Shown piece by piece: positions 37,662-46,485 of a stretch of 64,000 bases of DNA. The DNA is from Methylopila sp. M107 (lineage in GTDB: Bacteria > Pseudomonadota > Alphaproteobacteria > Rhizobiales > Methylopilaceae), in contig NZ_ARWB01000001.1 in the NCBI RefSeq assembly GCF_000384475.1, positions 1,654,176 through 1,718,175 of the forward strand. Reading direction: 5' to 3'. The notes under the pieces were generated by a model, which had not been told where the DNA came from, ran no database searches, and worked only from the letters and a program-made list of their open reading frames with translations. Every line of letters begins with the position of its first letter. Position 1 is the stretch's first letter. Made by a program: the position numbers and the translations under genes.

Positions 37662-37679
37662 GATGACGCTTCCGTGAAG
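37662..37679 (-). promoter_or_regulatory. Weak candidate Pho box upstream of the PhoA-family gene
   Basis: On the minus strand, CTTCACGGAAGCGTCATC contains TTCA and GTCA words 11 bases apart, the Pho-box period, 47-64 bases before the ATG. A similar word (CGGAAGCGTGATCG) occurs upstream of phoX. The match to consensus is poor in the first half-site. Confidence 0.3.
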
Positions 37680-37912
37680 TCGCGTGATCAAAACGTGAGC
37701 AGCAACGTCGAACGCCTTCGGCAGCCGTTCCGAAGTATCTGATTTATAGGCGCTAATAAATTCTCGTTAGACTTTGTCTCGACTGGCCACCCACGCGGTT
37801 CGCGCAACGCGGTCCGTCCTGTGGCCTCGACGACCTCGGCGCGCTGCGATCGACCCATCCGCGCGTTCGCCCTCTTGCGGCGCCGCACTGCACGCGGCAC
37901 AAGAACCGCGCC

Positions 37913-39781
37913 ATGATCCACGTCCAAGACCTCACCTGCCGCGTCGCGGGACGCACGCTGATCGACGCCGCCAGCGTCGCGCTCCCCGAGGGCGCGCGCG
38001 TCGGCGTGGTCGGCCGCAACGGCACCGGCAAGACCACCCTGTTCAAGATCCTGACCGGCGACCTTCACGCCGACGACGGGTCCGTCACCATCCCGAAATC
38101 CGCGCGCATCGGGAAGGTCGCGCAGGAGGCGCCGTCCGGCCCCGAGGCGCTGATCGACGTGGTGCTGGCCGCCGACGTCGAACGCGCCGCGCTGATGGCC
38201 GAGCAGGAGACCGCGACCGACCCGCATCGCATCGGCGAGATCATCGAGCGGCTGATGGACATCGACGCCTATGACGCGCCTTCCCGCGCCGCCCGCATCC
38301 TCTCCGGCCTCGGCTTCGACGAGGACGCACAGAACCGGCCCTGCTCGGATTTTTCAGGCGGCTGGCGCATGCGCGTCGCGCTTGCGGCCGTGCTGTTCTC
38401 CGAGCCGGACCTGCTGCTGCTCGACGAGCCGACGAACCATCTCGACCTCGAAGGCACGCTCTGGCTGCAGGACTATCTCGCGAAGTATCCGCGCACGCTG
38501 CTCATCATCAGCCATGACCGCGACCTGCTGAACGCCTCGGTCGACTACATCCTGCATTTCGAGAACGGCAAGCTGAACCTCTGGAAGGGCAATTACGACC
38601 AGTTCGACCGCATGCGGCGCGAGAAACTGCTGCTCGACCAGAAAGCCCAGAAGGCGCAGGCCGACGAGCGCGCGCGGCTGGAGGCCTTCATCGCCCGCTT
38701 CAAGGCCAAGGCGTCAAAGGCCACGCAGGCCCAGTCGCGCGTCAAGCGGCTCGCCAAGATGCAGCCGATCGCCGCCATGATCGAGCGCAGCGTGACGCCG
38801 TTCTTCATTCCGGACCCCGAGAAGGAACTCGCCCCGCCGCTGATCGCGCTCGACGGCGTCTCGGCCGGCTATGGCGACAAGACCATCCTGCACAAGCTCG
38901 ATCTGAGGCTCGACCCGGACGACCGCATCGCACTGCTCGGCTCCAACGGCAACGGCAAGTCGACCTTCGCAAAGCTGCTCGCCGGGCGCCTTAAGCCGAT
39001 GACGGGACGGGTCAACAAGTCCGAGAAGATTCTGGTCGGCTTCTTCGCCCAGCATCAGGTCGAGGACCTCAACCTCGACCAGACCCCTTACGACCACATC
39101 CGCACCAAGATGCCGGAGGCGAGCGACGCGCAGGTGCGCGGCCGGGTCGCCAAGATCGGCTTTCCGGGCGACCGCGCCAACACGCTCGTCGGCAAGATGT
39201 CGGGCGGCGAGAAGGCCCGCCTCGCCTTCGGGCTCGCAGTGTTTCACGCCCCTCACCTGCTGATCCTCGACGAGCCGACCAACCATCTCGACATCGACAG
39301 CCGCGAGAGCCTCGCTCAGGCGCTCAACGAATATTCCGGCGCGGTCATCCTGATCAGCCATGACCGCCACCTGCTCGACGACACCGCCGACCGGCTGTGG
39401 CTGGTCGCGGACGGCGGCGTGCGCGCCTTCGACGGCGACCTCGACGACTACCGCAAATACATCCTCTCGGCGGAGGGCTCCGGCCGGAAGTCGAAGAACG
39501 CCGGCGCCGGCACCGGCAAGCACGCGGAAGCCGCCGAAAAGCGCGTCGACGTCGGCGCGCTCAAGAAGAAGATCGCCTCGCTCGAAGAGCTGATGGCGCA
39601 GTGCGGCCAGGAGATCGAGAAGATCGACGCCGAGCTCGCGCGTGGCGGAGGCTTCCCCGGCGTGCCGCAGAAGGCCGCCGACCTCGGCCGCCGACGCGCC
39701 GACTTCACGCAGGCGCTGGCCGAAGCCGAAGAAACCTGGCTCGGCGCGAGCGCGGAGCTCGAAGAGGCGGCAGCCGCGTGA
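37913..39781 (+). CDS. ABC-F family ATPase (Uup/YheS type)
   Basis: A 622-residue protein with two ABC ATPase domains and no membrane segments. Domain 1 has Walker A GRNGTGKTT (near residue 34), signature DFSGGWRMRVALA and Walker B LLLLDEPTNHLD; domain 2 has GSNGNGKST, MSGGEKARLAFG and LLILDEPTNHLD. The linker between them is the basic helical ABC-F signature with KAKASKATQAQSRVKRLAKM. The C-terminal coiled coil (about 545-620) suggests the Uup/YheS branch, which acts on ribosomes rather than membranes. Overlaps the next gene by GTGA. Confidence 0.93.
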   Translation: MIHVQDLTCRVAGRTLIDAASVALPEGARVGVVGRNGTGKTTLFKILTGDLHADDGSVTIPKSARIGKVAQEAPSGPEALIDVVLAADVERAALMAEQETATDPHRIGEIIERLMDIDAYDAPSRAARILSGLGFDEDAQNRPCSDFSGGWRMRVALAAVLFSEPDLLLLDEPTNHLDLEGTLWLQDYLAKYPRTLLIISHDRDLLNASVDYILHFENGKLNLWKGNYDQFDRMRREKLLLDQKAQKAQADERARLEAFIARFKAKASKATQAQSRVKRLAKMQPIAAMIERSVTPFFIPDPEKELAPPLIALDGVSAGYGDKTILHKLDLRLDPDDRIALLGSNGNGKSTFAKLLAGRLKPMTGRVNKSEKILVGFFAQHQVEDLNLDQTPYDHIRTKMPEASDAQVRGRVAKIGFPGDRANTLVGKMSGGEKARLAFGLAVFHAPHLLILDEPTNHLDIDSRESLAQALNEYSGAVILISHDRHLLDDTADRLWLVADGGVRAFDGDLDDYRKYILSAEGSGRKSKNAGAGTGKHAEAAEKRVDVGALKKKIASLEELMAQCGQEIEKIDAELARGGGFPGVPQKAADLGRRRADFTQALAEAEETWLGASAELEEAAAA

Positions 39782-40980
39782 CCACGAGGCCGCTTTTCTG
39801 GAAGCGGCTCGGCCATCCCCACCGCTGGGGCGCGCTCGCGGTCATCGTCGGCGCGGCCCTCGCGGCCGCCGCTCTCGCCTATCAGGACGGCTCGTTCCTG
39901 CCGCGCGCGTCCTCGCTCGTCGCGGGCGTCGTCTTCGGCGTGGCGCTGCAGCGAGGCGAGCTGTCGCTCGTGCGCGCCTGGCGCGACCTGCTGACCTCAC
40001 GCGATTCCGGACAGCTGCTCGGATTTCTGACCGCCCTGCTCGTCTCGGTCTTGCTGACGCTCGGGGCGATGGCCGCCTTTGGCGTCAACCCGCCCGCCAA
40101 TGCGCGGATCGGACCGATCCACTGGCTGCTGCCAATCTCGGGCGTGATGTTCGGCGTCGCCTGCGTCATCGCGCGCGGCGGCGTGATGGTGCACATGCGC
40201 CGCCTTAGCGAAGGCTCGATGATCGCCGCGCCCGCCTTGATCGCGACCTTCATCGGCTTCGTCATCGGCATCGCGCTCTGGCCGTGGATCTGGCGCGTCG
40301 CGATCGCGGACGCCCCGACGCTGTGGCTGCCCGACGCCGTCGGGGTCCATGGCGCGCTCATCCTGCAGATTGCGACCATATTCGCGCTCGGCGGCGCGAT
40401 CTGGCGGTTCCGGCCGCGCGAGGCGGCGACGGGCAGCCTCGTCAGGCGGACATTCGTCGACCCCTGGCCGGGCTGGGCCGCGGGCGCGCTGCTCGGCGGG
40501 CTGGTTGCTGCGAGCTACGCGATCGGCGAGCCGCTCGGCCTGATCGCCGAATGCGCCACCATCGCCCGCTGGCTCGCGACCTCGCTCGGCCTCGTGCCGA
40601 CGGTCCTGCCGGGCCTCGACGAAGGCGTCGGCGGGCTCGCCGCGCCGCTGGAAGCGCTCGGGCTGACCGAGCACGTCGTCATCCTTTTCGGCTTCCTCGC
40701 GGGCGCCTGCGCGGCGGCTTTGTCGTCCGGACGGTTCAGATTCGCCGGCTTCTCCCTTCGCGAGGGAGCCGAGATGGCCGTCGGCGGTCTGTTCGTCGGT
40801 CTCGGCGCGATGACGGCGCTCGGCGCCATCACCGGCGAGGCGATCGCGGGCGTCGCGGTCGGCGCGGCATCGGGCTGGGTGTTTCTATTCTTCGCTTCAC
40901 TCGGCATAGTTGCCGGACTAAAGCTCGGCATGGGCGAAGTCATGGTCGCGCCCGGCGCGCCCGCGCCGCTTGAGCGATAG
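39778..40980 (+). CDS. YeeE/YedE-like membrane protein lacking the conserved cysteines
   Basis: A 400-residue protein with about ten hydrophobic segments and the internal repeat of the YeeE/YedE (sulfur transport) family. The family positions are recognisable: VVFGVALQRGELSLVRAWRD, GVMFGVACVIARGGVMVHM, and GGLFVGLGAMTALGAITG. In thiosulfate transporters these segments carry conserved cysteines (RFC and GC pairs); here they read ELS, GG and GA. The only cysteines visible lie elsewhere (GVACVIA, AECATIA, GACAAAL). A different substrate is likely. GTG start at 39778 overlaps the ABC-F stop. Confidence 0.75.
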   Translation: MTTRPLFWKRLGHPHRWGALAVIVGAALAAAALAYQDGSFLPRASSLVAGVVFGVALQRGELSLVRAWRDLLTSRDSGQLLGFLTALLVSVLLTLGAMAAFGVNPPANARIGPIHWLLPISGVMFGVACVIARGGVMVHMRRLSEGSMIAAPALIATFIGFVIGIALWPWIWRVAIADAPTLWLPDAVGVHGALILQIATIFALGGAIWRFRPREAATGSLVRRTFVDPWPGWAAGALLGGLVAASYAIGEPLGLIAECATIARWLATSLGLVPTVLPGLDEGVGGLAAPLEALGLTEHVVILFGFLAGACAAALSSGRFRFAGFSLREGAEMAVGGLFVGLGAMTALGAITGEAIAGVAVGAASGWVFLFFASLGIVAGLKLGMGEVMVAPGAPAPLER

Positions 40981-40993
40981 GACGGTTTTGCAG

Positions 40994-41539
40994 ATGACGA
41001 CCGAATGGCGAGATCTGTCGGAGGCCGAAGCGAAGCTGTGGCCCAAGGCCCGGCTCGGCGGCGCGCTGCTCGGCCTCGCAATCGTCACGGGCGTCCTCAC
41101 GCTGATGCTGCTGATCCTGCTGCTCGTGGCCGGCTGGAAGCTGACGACGGGCGGCGTCGAGGAGTTCGTCCGCGCGTTCGCCGGCCGTTCGCGCTTTGCC
41201 TATATCGGCCTCGTATCGGCGATCTCAGTGATCGCTCTGATGATCTGGAGCGCGGTGAGCTTCAGCTTGATCCTGGCGCGCCTTCGGTTTGCGCCGGCCG
41301 TCATGGCGACGGGGGCCGGGTTCGCATTTCTCATCGGCGTCGCGTCGAGCGCCACCGCGCAGTGGCTGATCGTCTCGCAGTCCGAGCAGGACGTCTGGAC
41401 TTACGCCGTGGCGGTTCTGCCCGTCACTCCGCAATGGCTCGGAAGTTTGGCGCTCACGATCGGGACGATCGGCTATCTTGTCGGCGGGGTTCGCCCGAAC
41501 GCCTACTTTCGCCGACGGGTGGCGCTTCCATCCGCTTGA
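40994..41539 (+). CDS. Four-helix integral membrane protein, unknown
   Basis: A 181-residue protein with four hydrophobic segments at about 21-48, 66-93, 97-125 and 146-165. No family was recognised. ATG at 40994 is preceded by AGGACGG at about eight bases; a start eight codons earlier is less likely. It starts 13 bases after the YeeE-like gene and ends eight bases before the next secreted-protein gene, so it probably belongs to one operon running from the ABC-F gene to 42261. Confidence 0.65.
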   Translation: MTTEWRDLSEAEAKLWPKARLGGALLGLAIVTGVLTLMLLILLLVAGWKLTTGGVEEFVRAFAGRSRFAYIGLVSAISVIALMIWSAVSFSLILARLRFAPAVMATGAGFAFLIGVASSATAQWLIVSQSEQDVWTYAVAVLPVTPQWLGSLALTIGTIGYLVGGVRPNAYFRRRVALPSA

Positions 41540-41547
41540 GGCTTCCG

Positions 41548-42261
41548 ATGCGCGCCCCGATTGCTCTGGTTCTCGCCTGCCTCGCCGGCCCGGCGCTCGC
41601 GGATTTCGATCCGCCGCCGGCCAAGATTCCGACGCTCCCGGAGGCCGGCGCGAAGGCGGAAGACTTCGCGCCGGCCGGCTGGGTCGTGGAAGCCAAGGCC
41701 GAAGGCGATGTCGACGGCGACAAGGCTCCCGACATCGCCTTCGTGCTGCACGGGACCGACCCGGCGCTGAAGATCAGGAATGAAGGGCTCGGGCCCGACG
41801 AGGTCGACACCAATCCGCGCATCATCGGCGTCGCGGTCTCGCGCGAAGGCGGCTATCGGCTCGTCGCGCAGAACGCGACCCTGATCCCGCGCAACGATAT
41901 CCCGACCCGCGAAGACCCGTTTGTGAAGGAGGATTTCGTCATCGCGCGCGGCGCGCTGAAGGTGGGACTCACTTTGTTCATGAGCGCGGGCGGCTGGGGG
42001 ATGTCGAACCTCTCTTTCCTGTTCCGCGTGCGGGACGGAAGGCTGGAGGCGATCGGCTACGATCGCAACGACACCCAGCGCAATTCCGGCGAGACCGAGA
42101 CGGTGAGCGTGAACTACCTGTCCGGCCGCATGAGCCGCGCGAAAGGCTCGATCGAGAGCGAGCCCGACAAGGACAAGAAGGTCTGGACGACCGTGCGCGC
42201 CAAGCGCGGCCCGACCATCGACGAGATCGGCGACGGACTGGACTTCGAAGCGCCGAAGTAA
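41548..42261 (+). CDS. Secreted protein of unknown function with an FG-GAP/VCBS-like segment
   Basis: A 237-residue protein with a Sec signal peptide (about 1-18, ending GPALAD). The mature part has one segment resembling the calcium-binding loop of FG-GAP/VCBS repeats (EGDVDGDKAPDIAFVLHG), then strand-rich sequence with GGYRLVAQNATLIPRND and FMSAGGWGMSNLSFLFRVRDGRLEAIGYD. It resembles a group of small secreted proteins that couple one such loop to a beta domain; function is unknown. GAGG precedes ATG 41548. It is probably last in the operon and is followed by a palindromic repeat. Confidence 0.7.
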   Translation: MRAPIALVLACLAGPALADFDPPPAKIPTLPEAGAKAEDFAPAGWVVEAKAEGDVDGDKAPDIAFVLHGTDPALKIRNEGLGPDEVDTNPRIIGVAVSREGGYRLVAQNATLIPRNDIPTREDPFVKEDFVIARGALKVGLTLFMSAGGWGMSNLSFLFRVRDGRLEAIGYDRNDTQRNSGETETVSVNYLSGRMSRAKGSIESEPDKDKKVWTTVRAKRGPTIDEIGDGLDFEAPK

Positions 42262-42269
42262 GGCCGGTC

Positions 42270-42361
42270 GTCATGCCCGGCGGAGCCGGGTATGGCGACT
42301 GACTGGGATCGTAAAGCTCGACGACCAAGTCGTGGATGCCCGAGACAAGCTCGGGTATGAC
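42270..42361. repeat. Palindromic repeat element after the 41548 gene
   Basis: A 92-base imperfect palindrome with GTCATGCCCGGCGGAGCCGGG at one end and CCCGAGACAAGCTCGGGTATGAC at the other. It closely matches the element at 19215-19307, including the inner AAGTCGTGGATGCC word. Confidence 0.8.
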
Positions 42362-42414
42362 TGTCGGGCTGACTTTGCCAAAAACTGCGAACGCAGTTCG
42401 GCCTGCCCTAGCCG

Positions 42415-42702
42415 TCAGGCCGCCAGCTTGTTCCTGATCAGGCCGATGACCGCGGTCAGCACCGCGCCGCCGACTCCGCCGCCCGCGAGATTCGTGACGA
42501 TCGAGCCGACGTCGAGATTGCCGCCCTGCGCGGCGCCGACGAGGGCCGGCAGGACGATCGGCAGCAGTTGGCCGAGCACGCCGCCGCCGACCAGCCCGGT
42601 GAGCGCGTTGACGATCGCGCCCATGTCGATCGTGGGCGACGCCTTGCCGGTTCCGGCCCCGCCGATCGCGCCGCCGATCAGATTGATGAGTATCTGCTCC
42701 AC
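42415..42702 (-). CDS. Small glycine-rich hydrophobic protein
   Basis: A 95-residue protein made almost entirely of small hydrophobic residues and glycine (INLIGGAIGGAGTGKASP, LVGGGVLGQLLPIVLPALVG, NLAGGGVGGAVLTAVIGLI). It resembles small DNA-starved-type membrane-associated proteins common in Hyphomicrobiales, but no function is known. It likely inserts into or associates with the membrane. Monocistronic, between a repeat element and the S10 peptidase gene. Confidence 0.6.
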   Translation of the reverse strand: MEQILINLIGGAIGGAGTGKASPTIDMGAIVNALTGLVGGGVLGQLLPIVLPALVGAAQGGNLDVGSIVTNLAGGGVGGAVLTAVIGLIRNKLAA

Positions 42703-42800
42703 CGATTGTCCCGCCTTGATCCACGCCCCGGCGGGAGCATTCAGTCTCGGCGTCGCGAAGGATAGGTAGTCGTTAGATCAACTTTGTCGGGAAAGCGGCG

Positions 42801-44315
42801 CTACTTCAACGCCGCTTCGTAGAGCGCTTTCACGTCCCGCGTGAACGCAGCGCGCGAGCCGTCGCGGCTGTAGAACATGTGCCCGCCCGGATAGACCTTC
42901 AGCGCGACGCGCTCCTCAGTCCCGAAGGCCGGCAGCTGGTCGAGCGCCATTTTCGATTCCATGTAGGGCGTTACGAGGTCCGTCGCGCCGTGCGCGACCA
43001 GCGCGCGCAGCTTCGGGTCGGCGGCAAGCGCCTCGCGCAGCGCCGAGATCGATTCGGGCGAATCCTGCCCCTCGCCCCACTTCCACTGGCGATGGACCTC
43101 GCCCGAGATCAGCTCGTAGCGGCGGTCGACCCGGTAGCCGAGGTCGCGCTGGTAGAAGTCGACCGCGGCGCGTGTCAGCGGCGCCCGCGCGCCGTCCAGG
43201 ATCGGGTCGTCGAATTCGCCACGCGCCGAGGCGGGATACGGATCGTAGGACGTGACGTTGGCGTCATAGAGGGAGCCGACCCGCGCGTCCTGCCTGTAGA
43301 ATTCGCGCACGAACTGCCGGATTCCGACCCGCCCCTGCAGCCGCGCGACCTGCACGCGGTCGAGCCCGGTGAGCTCGGAGACGCGCGTGACGAGACGATC
43401 CACCGCCTCCCTGTCGCGCGGCCCCTTCATGAGATCGGCCATGAACTGGCCGGTCGCGTAAGCCTCGACGTCGGCGAGATCTTCGCGGGTGATCTCCGAC
43501 TTGCCGTCGCGCTCGCGCTTTGCGGCCGCGAGCGACGGCAGCACGTTGACCGAGGGCAGCGGCGAGGTCTGGTCGCCCTGCCGGATCGAAAAGTCGAGCA
43601 CCGGCGACAGCGCGATCAGCCCGCGCACGCCGACCCCATCGCGCCCCTGCAGCAGCCGCGCGAGGCGCGGAACGCGGAAGCCGCCATAGCTCTCGCCGGC
43701 GAGGAACACAGGCGACACCAGCCGGTTCTTCGAGGCGAGGTGCTTCGAGACGACGCGGGATAGCGTCTCGAGGTCGCCGTCCACCGTGTAGAACCGCCCG
43801 CCGTCGCCGCCGCCCGCCGTGCGGCTGTAGCCCGTCCCGACCGGATCGACGAAGACGAGATCGGTGAAGGCGAGCCAGGTTTCCGCGTTCTCGACCAGCT
43901 TCGGCGGATCGGACGGCGTCGCGCCCTGGTTGCCGAACGGCAGCCGCTTCGGCCCGACGCCGCCGAAATGAAGCCACGCCGAGGAGGCGCCGGGGCCGCC
44001 GTTGAACAGATAGGTGATGGGCCGCTTGCCGGCGTCGACGCGGTCGAGCATGTAGCTCGTCACCACGATCTCGGCGACCTTTTCGCCCTTGGCTTGGTCG
44101 AACAGCGGCACCTGCTCAACCGCGATCTTGTAGGAGAGCGTGTCGTCGGCCGTGACCACCGTTCCCTTGCCCGCGGCGTCGGGCGGGAGCGCGACCGGGT
44201 TCGGCCTCCCGCCCCCGCCCTGCCCTGACGGTGGGCTCGTCGAGTCCTGGGCGAGGCCCGCGGCGGGCAAGGCTGCGCAGACGAGAGCTGCGAAGGCGGC
44301 TGTGCGGATCGACAT
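42801..44315 (-). CDS. Secreted S10-family serine carboxypeptidase-like protein
   Basis: A 504-residue periplasmic peptidase of MEROPS family S10. A signal peptide (about 1-22, ending AAGLAQD) precedes YLFNGGPGASSAWLHFG (oxyanion region), VDPVGTGYSR, the catalytic Ser in GESYGGFR, the Asp near VAHGATDLVTPY and the His in PGGHMFY. It should remove C-terminal residues from peptides, or act on esters. ATG at 44315 places the signal peptide correctly; two in-frame ATGs lie further upstream (44357, 44396) without clear ribosome sites. It follows holC by 70 bases. Confidence 0.9.
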   Translation of the reverse strand: MSIRTAAFAALVCAALPAAGLAQDSTSPPSGQGGGGRPNPVALPPDAAGKGTVVTADDTLSYKIAVEQVPLFDQAKGEKVAEIVVTSYMLDRVDAGKRPITYLFNGGPGASSAWLHFGGVGPKRLPFGNQGATPSDPPKLVENAETWLAFTDLVFVDPVGTGYSRTAGGGDGGRFYTVDGDLETLSRVVSKHLASKNRLVSPVFLAGESYGGFRVPRLARLLQGRDGVGVRGLIALSPVLDFSIRQGDQTSPLPSVNVLPSLAAAKRERDGKSEITREDLADVEAYATGQFMADLMKGPRDREAVDRLVTRVSELTGLDRVQVARLQGRVGIRQFVREFYRQDARVGSLYDANVTSYDPYPASARGEFDDPILDGARAPLTRAAVDFYQRDLGYRVDRRYELISGEVHRQWKWGEGQDSPESISALREALAADPKLRALVAHGATDLVTPYMESKMALDQLPAFGTEERVALKVYPGGHMFYSRDGSRAAFTRDVKALYEAALK

Positions 44316-44385
44316 GGCCGCCAAGATGGGGCGGCTGAGCAGGGCTGCGAGCGGCATCACGCTAAGATGTTCGGACGACGACGCC

Positions 44386-44829
44386 TCACGCCTCACGCGT
44401 CCAGCGCCCCTCGTCGCCTTGCTTCCAGTAGGTCACCTCATGGCCATGCGCCTTGAGCGCCTTCCACTGCCCTCGGACGGCGTCGAGCGCGTCCTGGTCG
44501 TGCCCGTCGAACATGACGAGCGCGCGGGCGTAGTGCGCGAGGTCCGGCGGCGCGGCGCCGTCGACCAGCACGCGCACTGCGGCGCCGTTCGGGTTCTGAT
44601 CGGACGTCGTCAGCCAGATCGACTCCTGCGCGCCGTCCGGCCCCGCCGCATGCGGCAGGAAGCTCTCGTCGGCATAGGTCCAGAGCGCGTCGTCGAGCGC
44701 CGAAACCCGTTCGGGCCCAGAGGCCTGCACCACGACGTTCCACTTCCGCTCGAGGCACTTTTCGAGCAGCGACGGCAGCGCCTTGTCGAGCGGCTGGCGG
44801 GTGAGGTGGTAGAACAGGACTTCGGTCAT
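44386..44829 (-). CDS. holC: DNA polymerase III chi subunit
   Basis: A 147-residue HolC, which links the clamp loader to single-strand-binding protein during replication. It shows EVLFYHLTRQPLDKALPSLLEK at the start, ALDDALWTYADESFLPH, PIWLTT-like sequence (ESIWLTTSDQNPNGA) and LVMFDGHDQDALDAVRGQW in the C-terminal half. It lies next to pepA, as in many alphaproteobacteria and gammaproteobacteria. ATG at 44829 is favoured; another ATG six codons upstream is open. Confidence 0.93.
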   Translation of the reverse strand: MTEVLFYHLTRQPLDKALPSLLEKCLERKWNVVVQASGPERVSALDDALWTYADESFLPHAAGPDGAQESIWLTTSDQNPNGAAVRVLVDGAAPPDLAHYARALVMFDGHDQDALDAVRGQWKALKAHGHEVTYWKQGDEGRWTREA

Positions 44830-44840
44830 GAAAACAGTCT

Positions 44841-44946
44841 GCGTCATCCCGGACGCGGCGTCAGCCGCGAGCCGGGATCTTCAACCGAAAGAGAGCCTCA
44901 TCCCGGAAGCGATCCCGGCTCTCGCGATGCTCGGCCGGGATGACGC
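44841..44946. repeat. Palindromic repeat element between pepA and holC
   Basis: A 106-base imperfect palindrome with GCGTCATCCCGGA at one end and GCCGGGATGACGC at the other, and inner GATCCCGGCT / AGCCGGGATC words. It belongs to the GTCAT..ATGAC group in a variant with CCCGG directly after the CAT. It fills the space between the pepA stop and the holC start. Confidence 0.75.
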
Positions 44947-44955
44947 TCTGAGGCC

Positions 44956-46485
44956 TCACCCTTCGTAAGCATCCCGCACGAGCCGGTCGAGCAGGCGCAC
45001 GCCCCAGCCCGAACCCCAGCTCTTGTTGATCTCGTTCGCCGGGCTCGACATGCCGGTGCCGGCGATGTCGAGATGCGCCCAAGGGGTGCCGTTGACGTGG
45101 CGCTTCAGGAACTGCGCGGCGGTGATCGAGCCGCCGTGGCGCCCGCCGGTCTGCTTCATGTCGGCGAACTTCGAATCGATCAGCTTGTCGTATTCGGCGC
45201 CGAGCGGCATGCGCCACACGGTCTCGCCGGTCGCCTTGCCGGCCTTGGCGATGTTTTCGGACAGCTCGTCGTCGTTCGAGAACAGGCCGGCATGCGTCGT
45301 GCCGAGCGCGACGAGGATCGCGCCGGTCAGCGTCGCGAGGTCGATCATGAACTTCGGCTTGTACTTGTCCTGCACGTACCAGAGCACGTCGGCGAGCACG
45401 AGACGCCCCTCCGCGTCGGTGTTGATCACCTCGATGGTCTGGCCGGAGAGGCCCGTGAGGATGTCGCCCGGCCGGTAGGACTTGCCGTCCGGCATGTTCT
45501 CGACGCAGCCGATCGCGCCGATGACGTTGGCCTTGGCTTTGCGAGAAGCGAGCGCGTGCATCAGGCCGACCACGCAGGCTGCGCCCGCCATGTCGCCCTT
45601 CATGTCCTCCATGCCGGCGCCCGGCTTGATCGAGATGCCGCCGGTGTCGAACACAACGCCCTTGCCGATGAAGGCGACCGGTTGCTCGTCCTTGGACTTC
45701 GCGCCGTTCCAGCGCATCACGACGACCTGGCTCTCCTGCTCGGAGCCCTGGCCGACCGCCAGCAGCGCGCCGAAGCCCGCCTTCTTCAGCTCCTTCTCGC
45801 CGAGAATCTCGATCTCGACGCCGAGCTTTTCGAGTTCGGCCGCGCGGCGCGCGAACTCCTTCGGGGTCAGGATGTTCGGCGGCTCGTTGACGAGCGTGCG
45901 GGCCTCCTCGACGCCCTCGGCGAGGCCGACCTTGAGCTTCCACGCCTTCTTGGCCGCGCCCTCGTCCGTGAGGGCGAGCGTGACCTTCGAGAGCTGGGCC
46001 GGGGTCGCGTCGTCCTTCTTCTTGGTCTTGTAGGTCTCGAACACGTAGGAGCGGAGCCGTATGCCGAGCGCGATGTCGGCCGCCTGGTCCGCGCCGAGCG
46101 ACCCGTCGGCCACGTCGAGCAGCACAGTCGCCTCCTCGGCCGAGATCGGGATCGCGCCGCGGATCTGGCCCCCGAGCTTCACCCAGTCGACCGGCTCCTT
46201 GCCGTCGCCGACGCCGACCACGATCAGCCGGTCGACGCCCGGAAGCGCCGGGGCCAGCAGGTCGAGCGAGCCGCCGGCCTTCGCCTTGAAGCGGTCGGCG
46301 GCTGCGGCCTTGGCCAGCGTCGCCTGGATCGGGGCGATCCATTCGGCTGCGTGGGCGCCGAACGACAGGTCGGGACCCGCGAGCGCGACGACGACGCCTT
46401 CGGCCTTCTCGCCGAGCTTCTGGAAGGAGATCTTGATCGGCTCGTCGGTCGCGGTGGCGAGGGTCGGGGTCGGGGTTTTCGACAT
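44956..46485 (-). CDS. pepA: Leucyl aminopeptidase (M17 family)
   Basis: A 509-residue cytosolic metallo-aminopeptidase. The N-terminal regulatory domain (about 1-180) is followed by the catalytic domain with [19 protein letters not shown] (metal-binding Lys and Asp), [13 protein letters not shown] and the M17 signature [12 protein letters not shown]. Family members can also bind DNA as PepA. ATG at 46485 matches the family start; 43 further upstream codons are open but Arg/Pro-rich. It is first in a minus-strand unit with holC downstream and diverges from the lpt region. Confidence 0.95.
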   Translation of the reverse strand: MSKTPTPTLATATDEPIKISFQKLGEKAEGVVVALAGPDLSFGAHAAEWIAPIQATLAKAAAADRFKAKAGGSLDLLAPALPGVDRLIVVGVGDGKEPVDWVKLGGQIRGAIPISAEEATVLLDVADGSLGADQAADIALGIRLRSYVFETYKTKKKDDATPAQLSKVTLALTDEGAAKKAWKLKVGLAEGVEEARTLVNEPPNILTPKEFARRAAELEKLGVEIEILGEKELKKAGFGALLAVGQGSEQESQVVVMRWNGAKSKDEQPVAFIGKGVVFDTGGISIKPGAGMEDMKGDMAGAACVVGLMHALASRKAKANVIGAIGCVENMPDGKSYRPGDILTGLSGQTIEVINTDAEGRLVLADVLWYVQDKYKPKFMIDLATLTGAILVALGTTHAGLFSNDDELSENIAKAGKATGETVWRMPLGAEYDKLIDSKFADMKQTGGRHGGSITAAQFLKRHVNGTPWAHLDIAGTGMSSPANEINKSWGSGWGVRLLDRLVRDAYEG

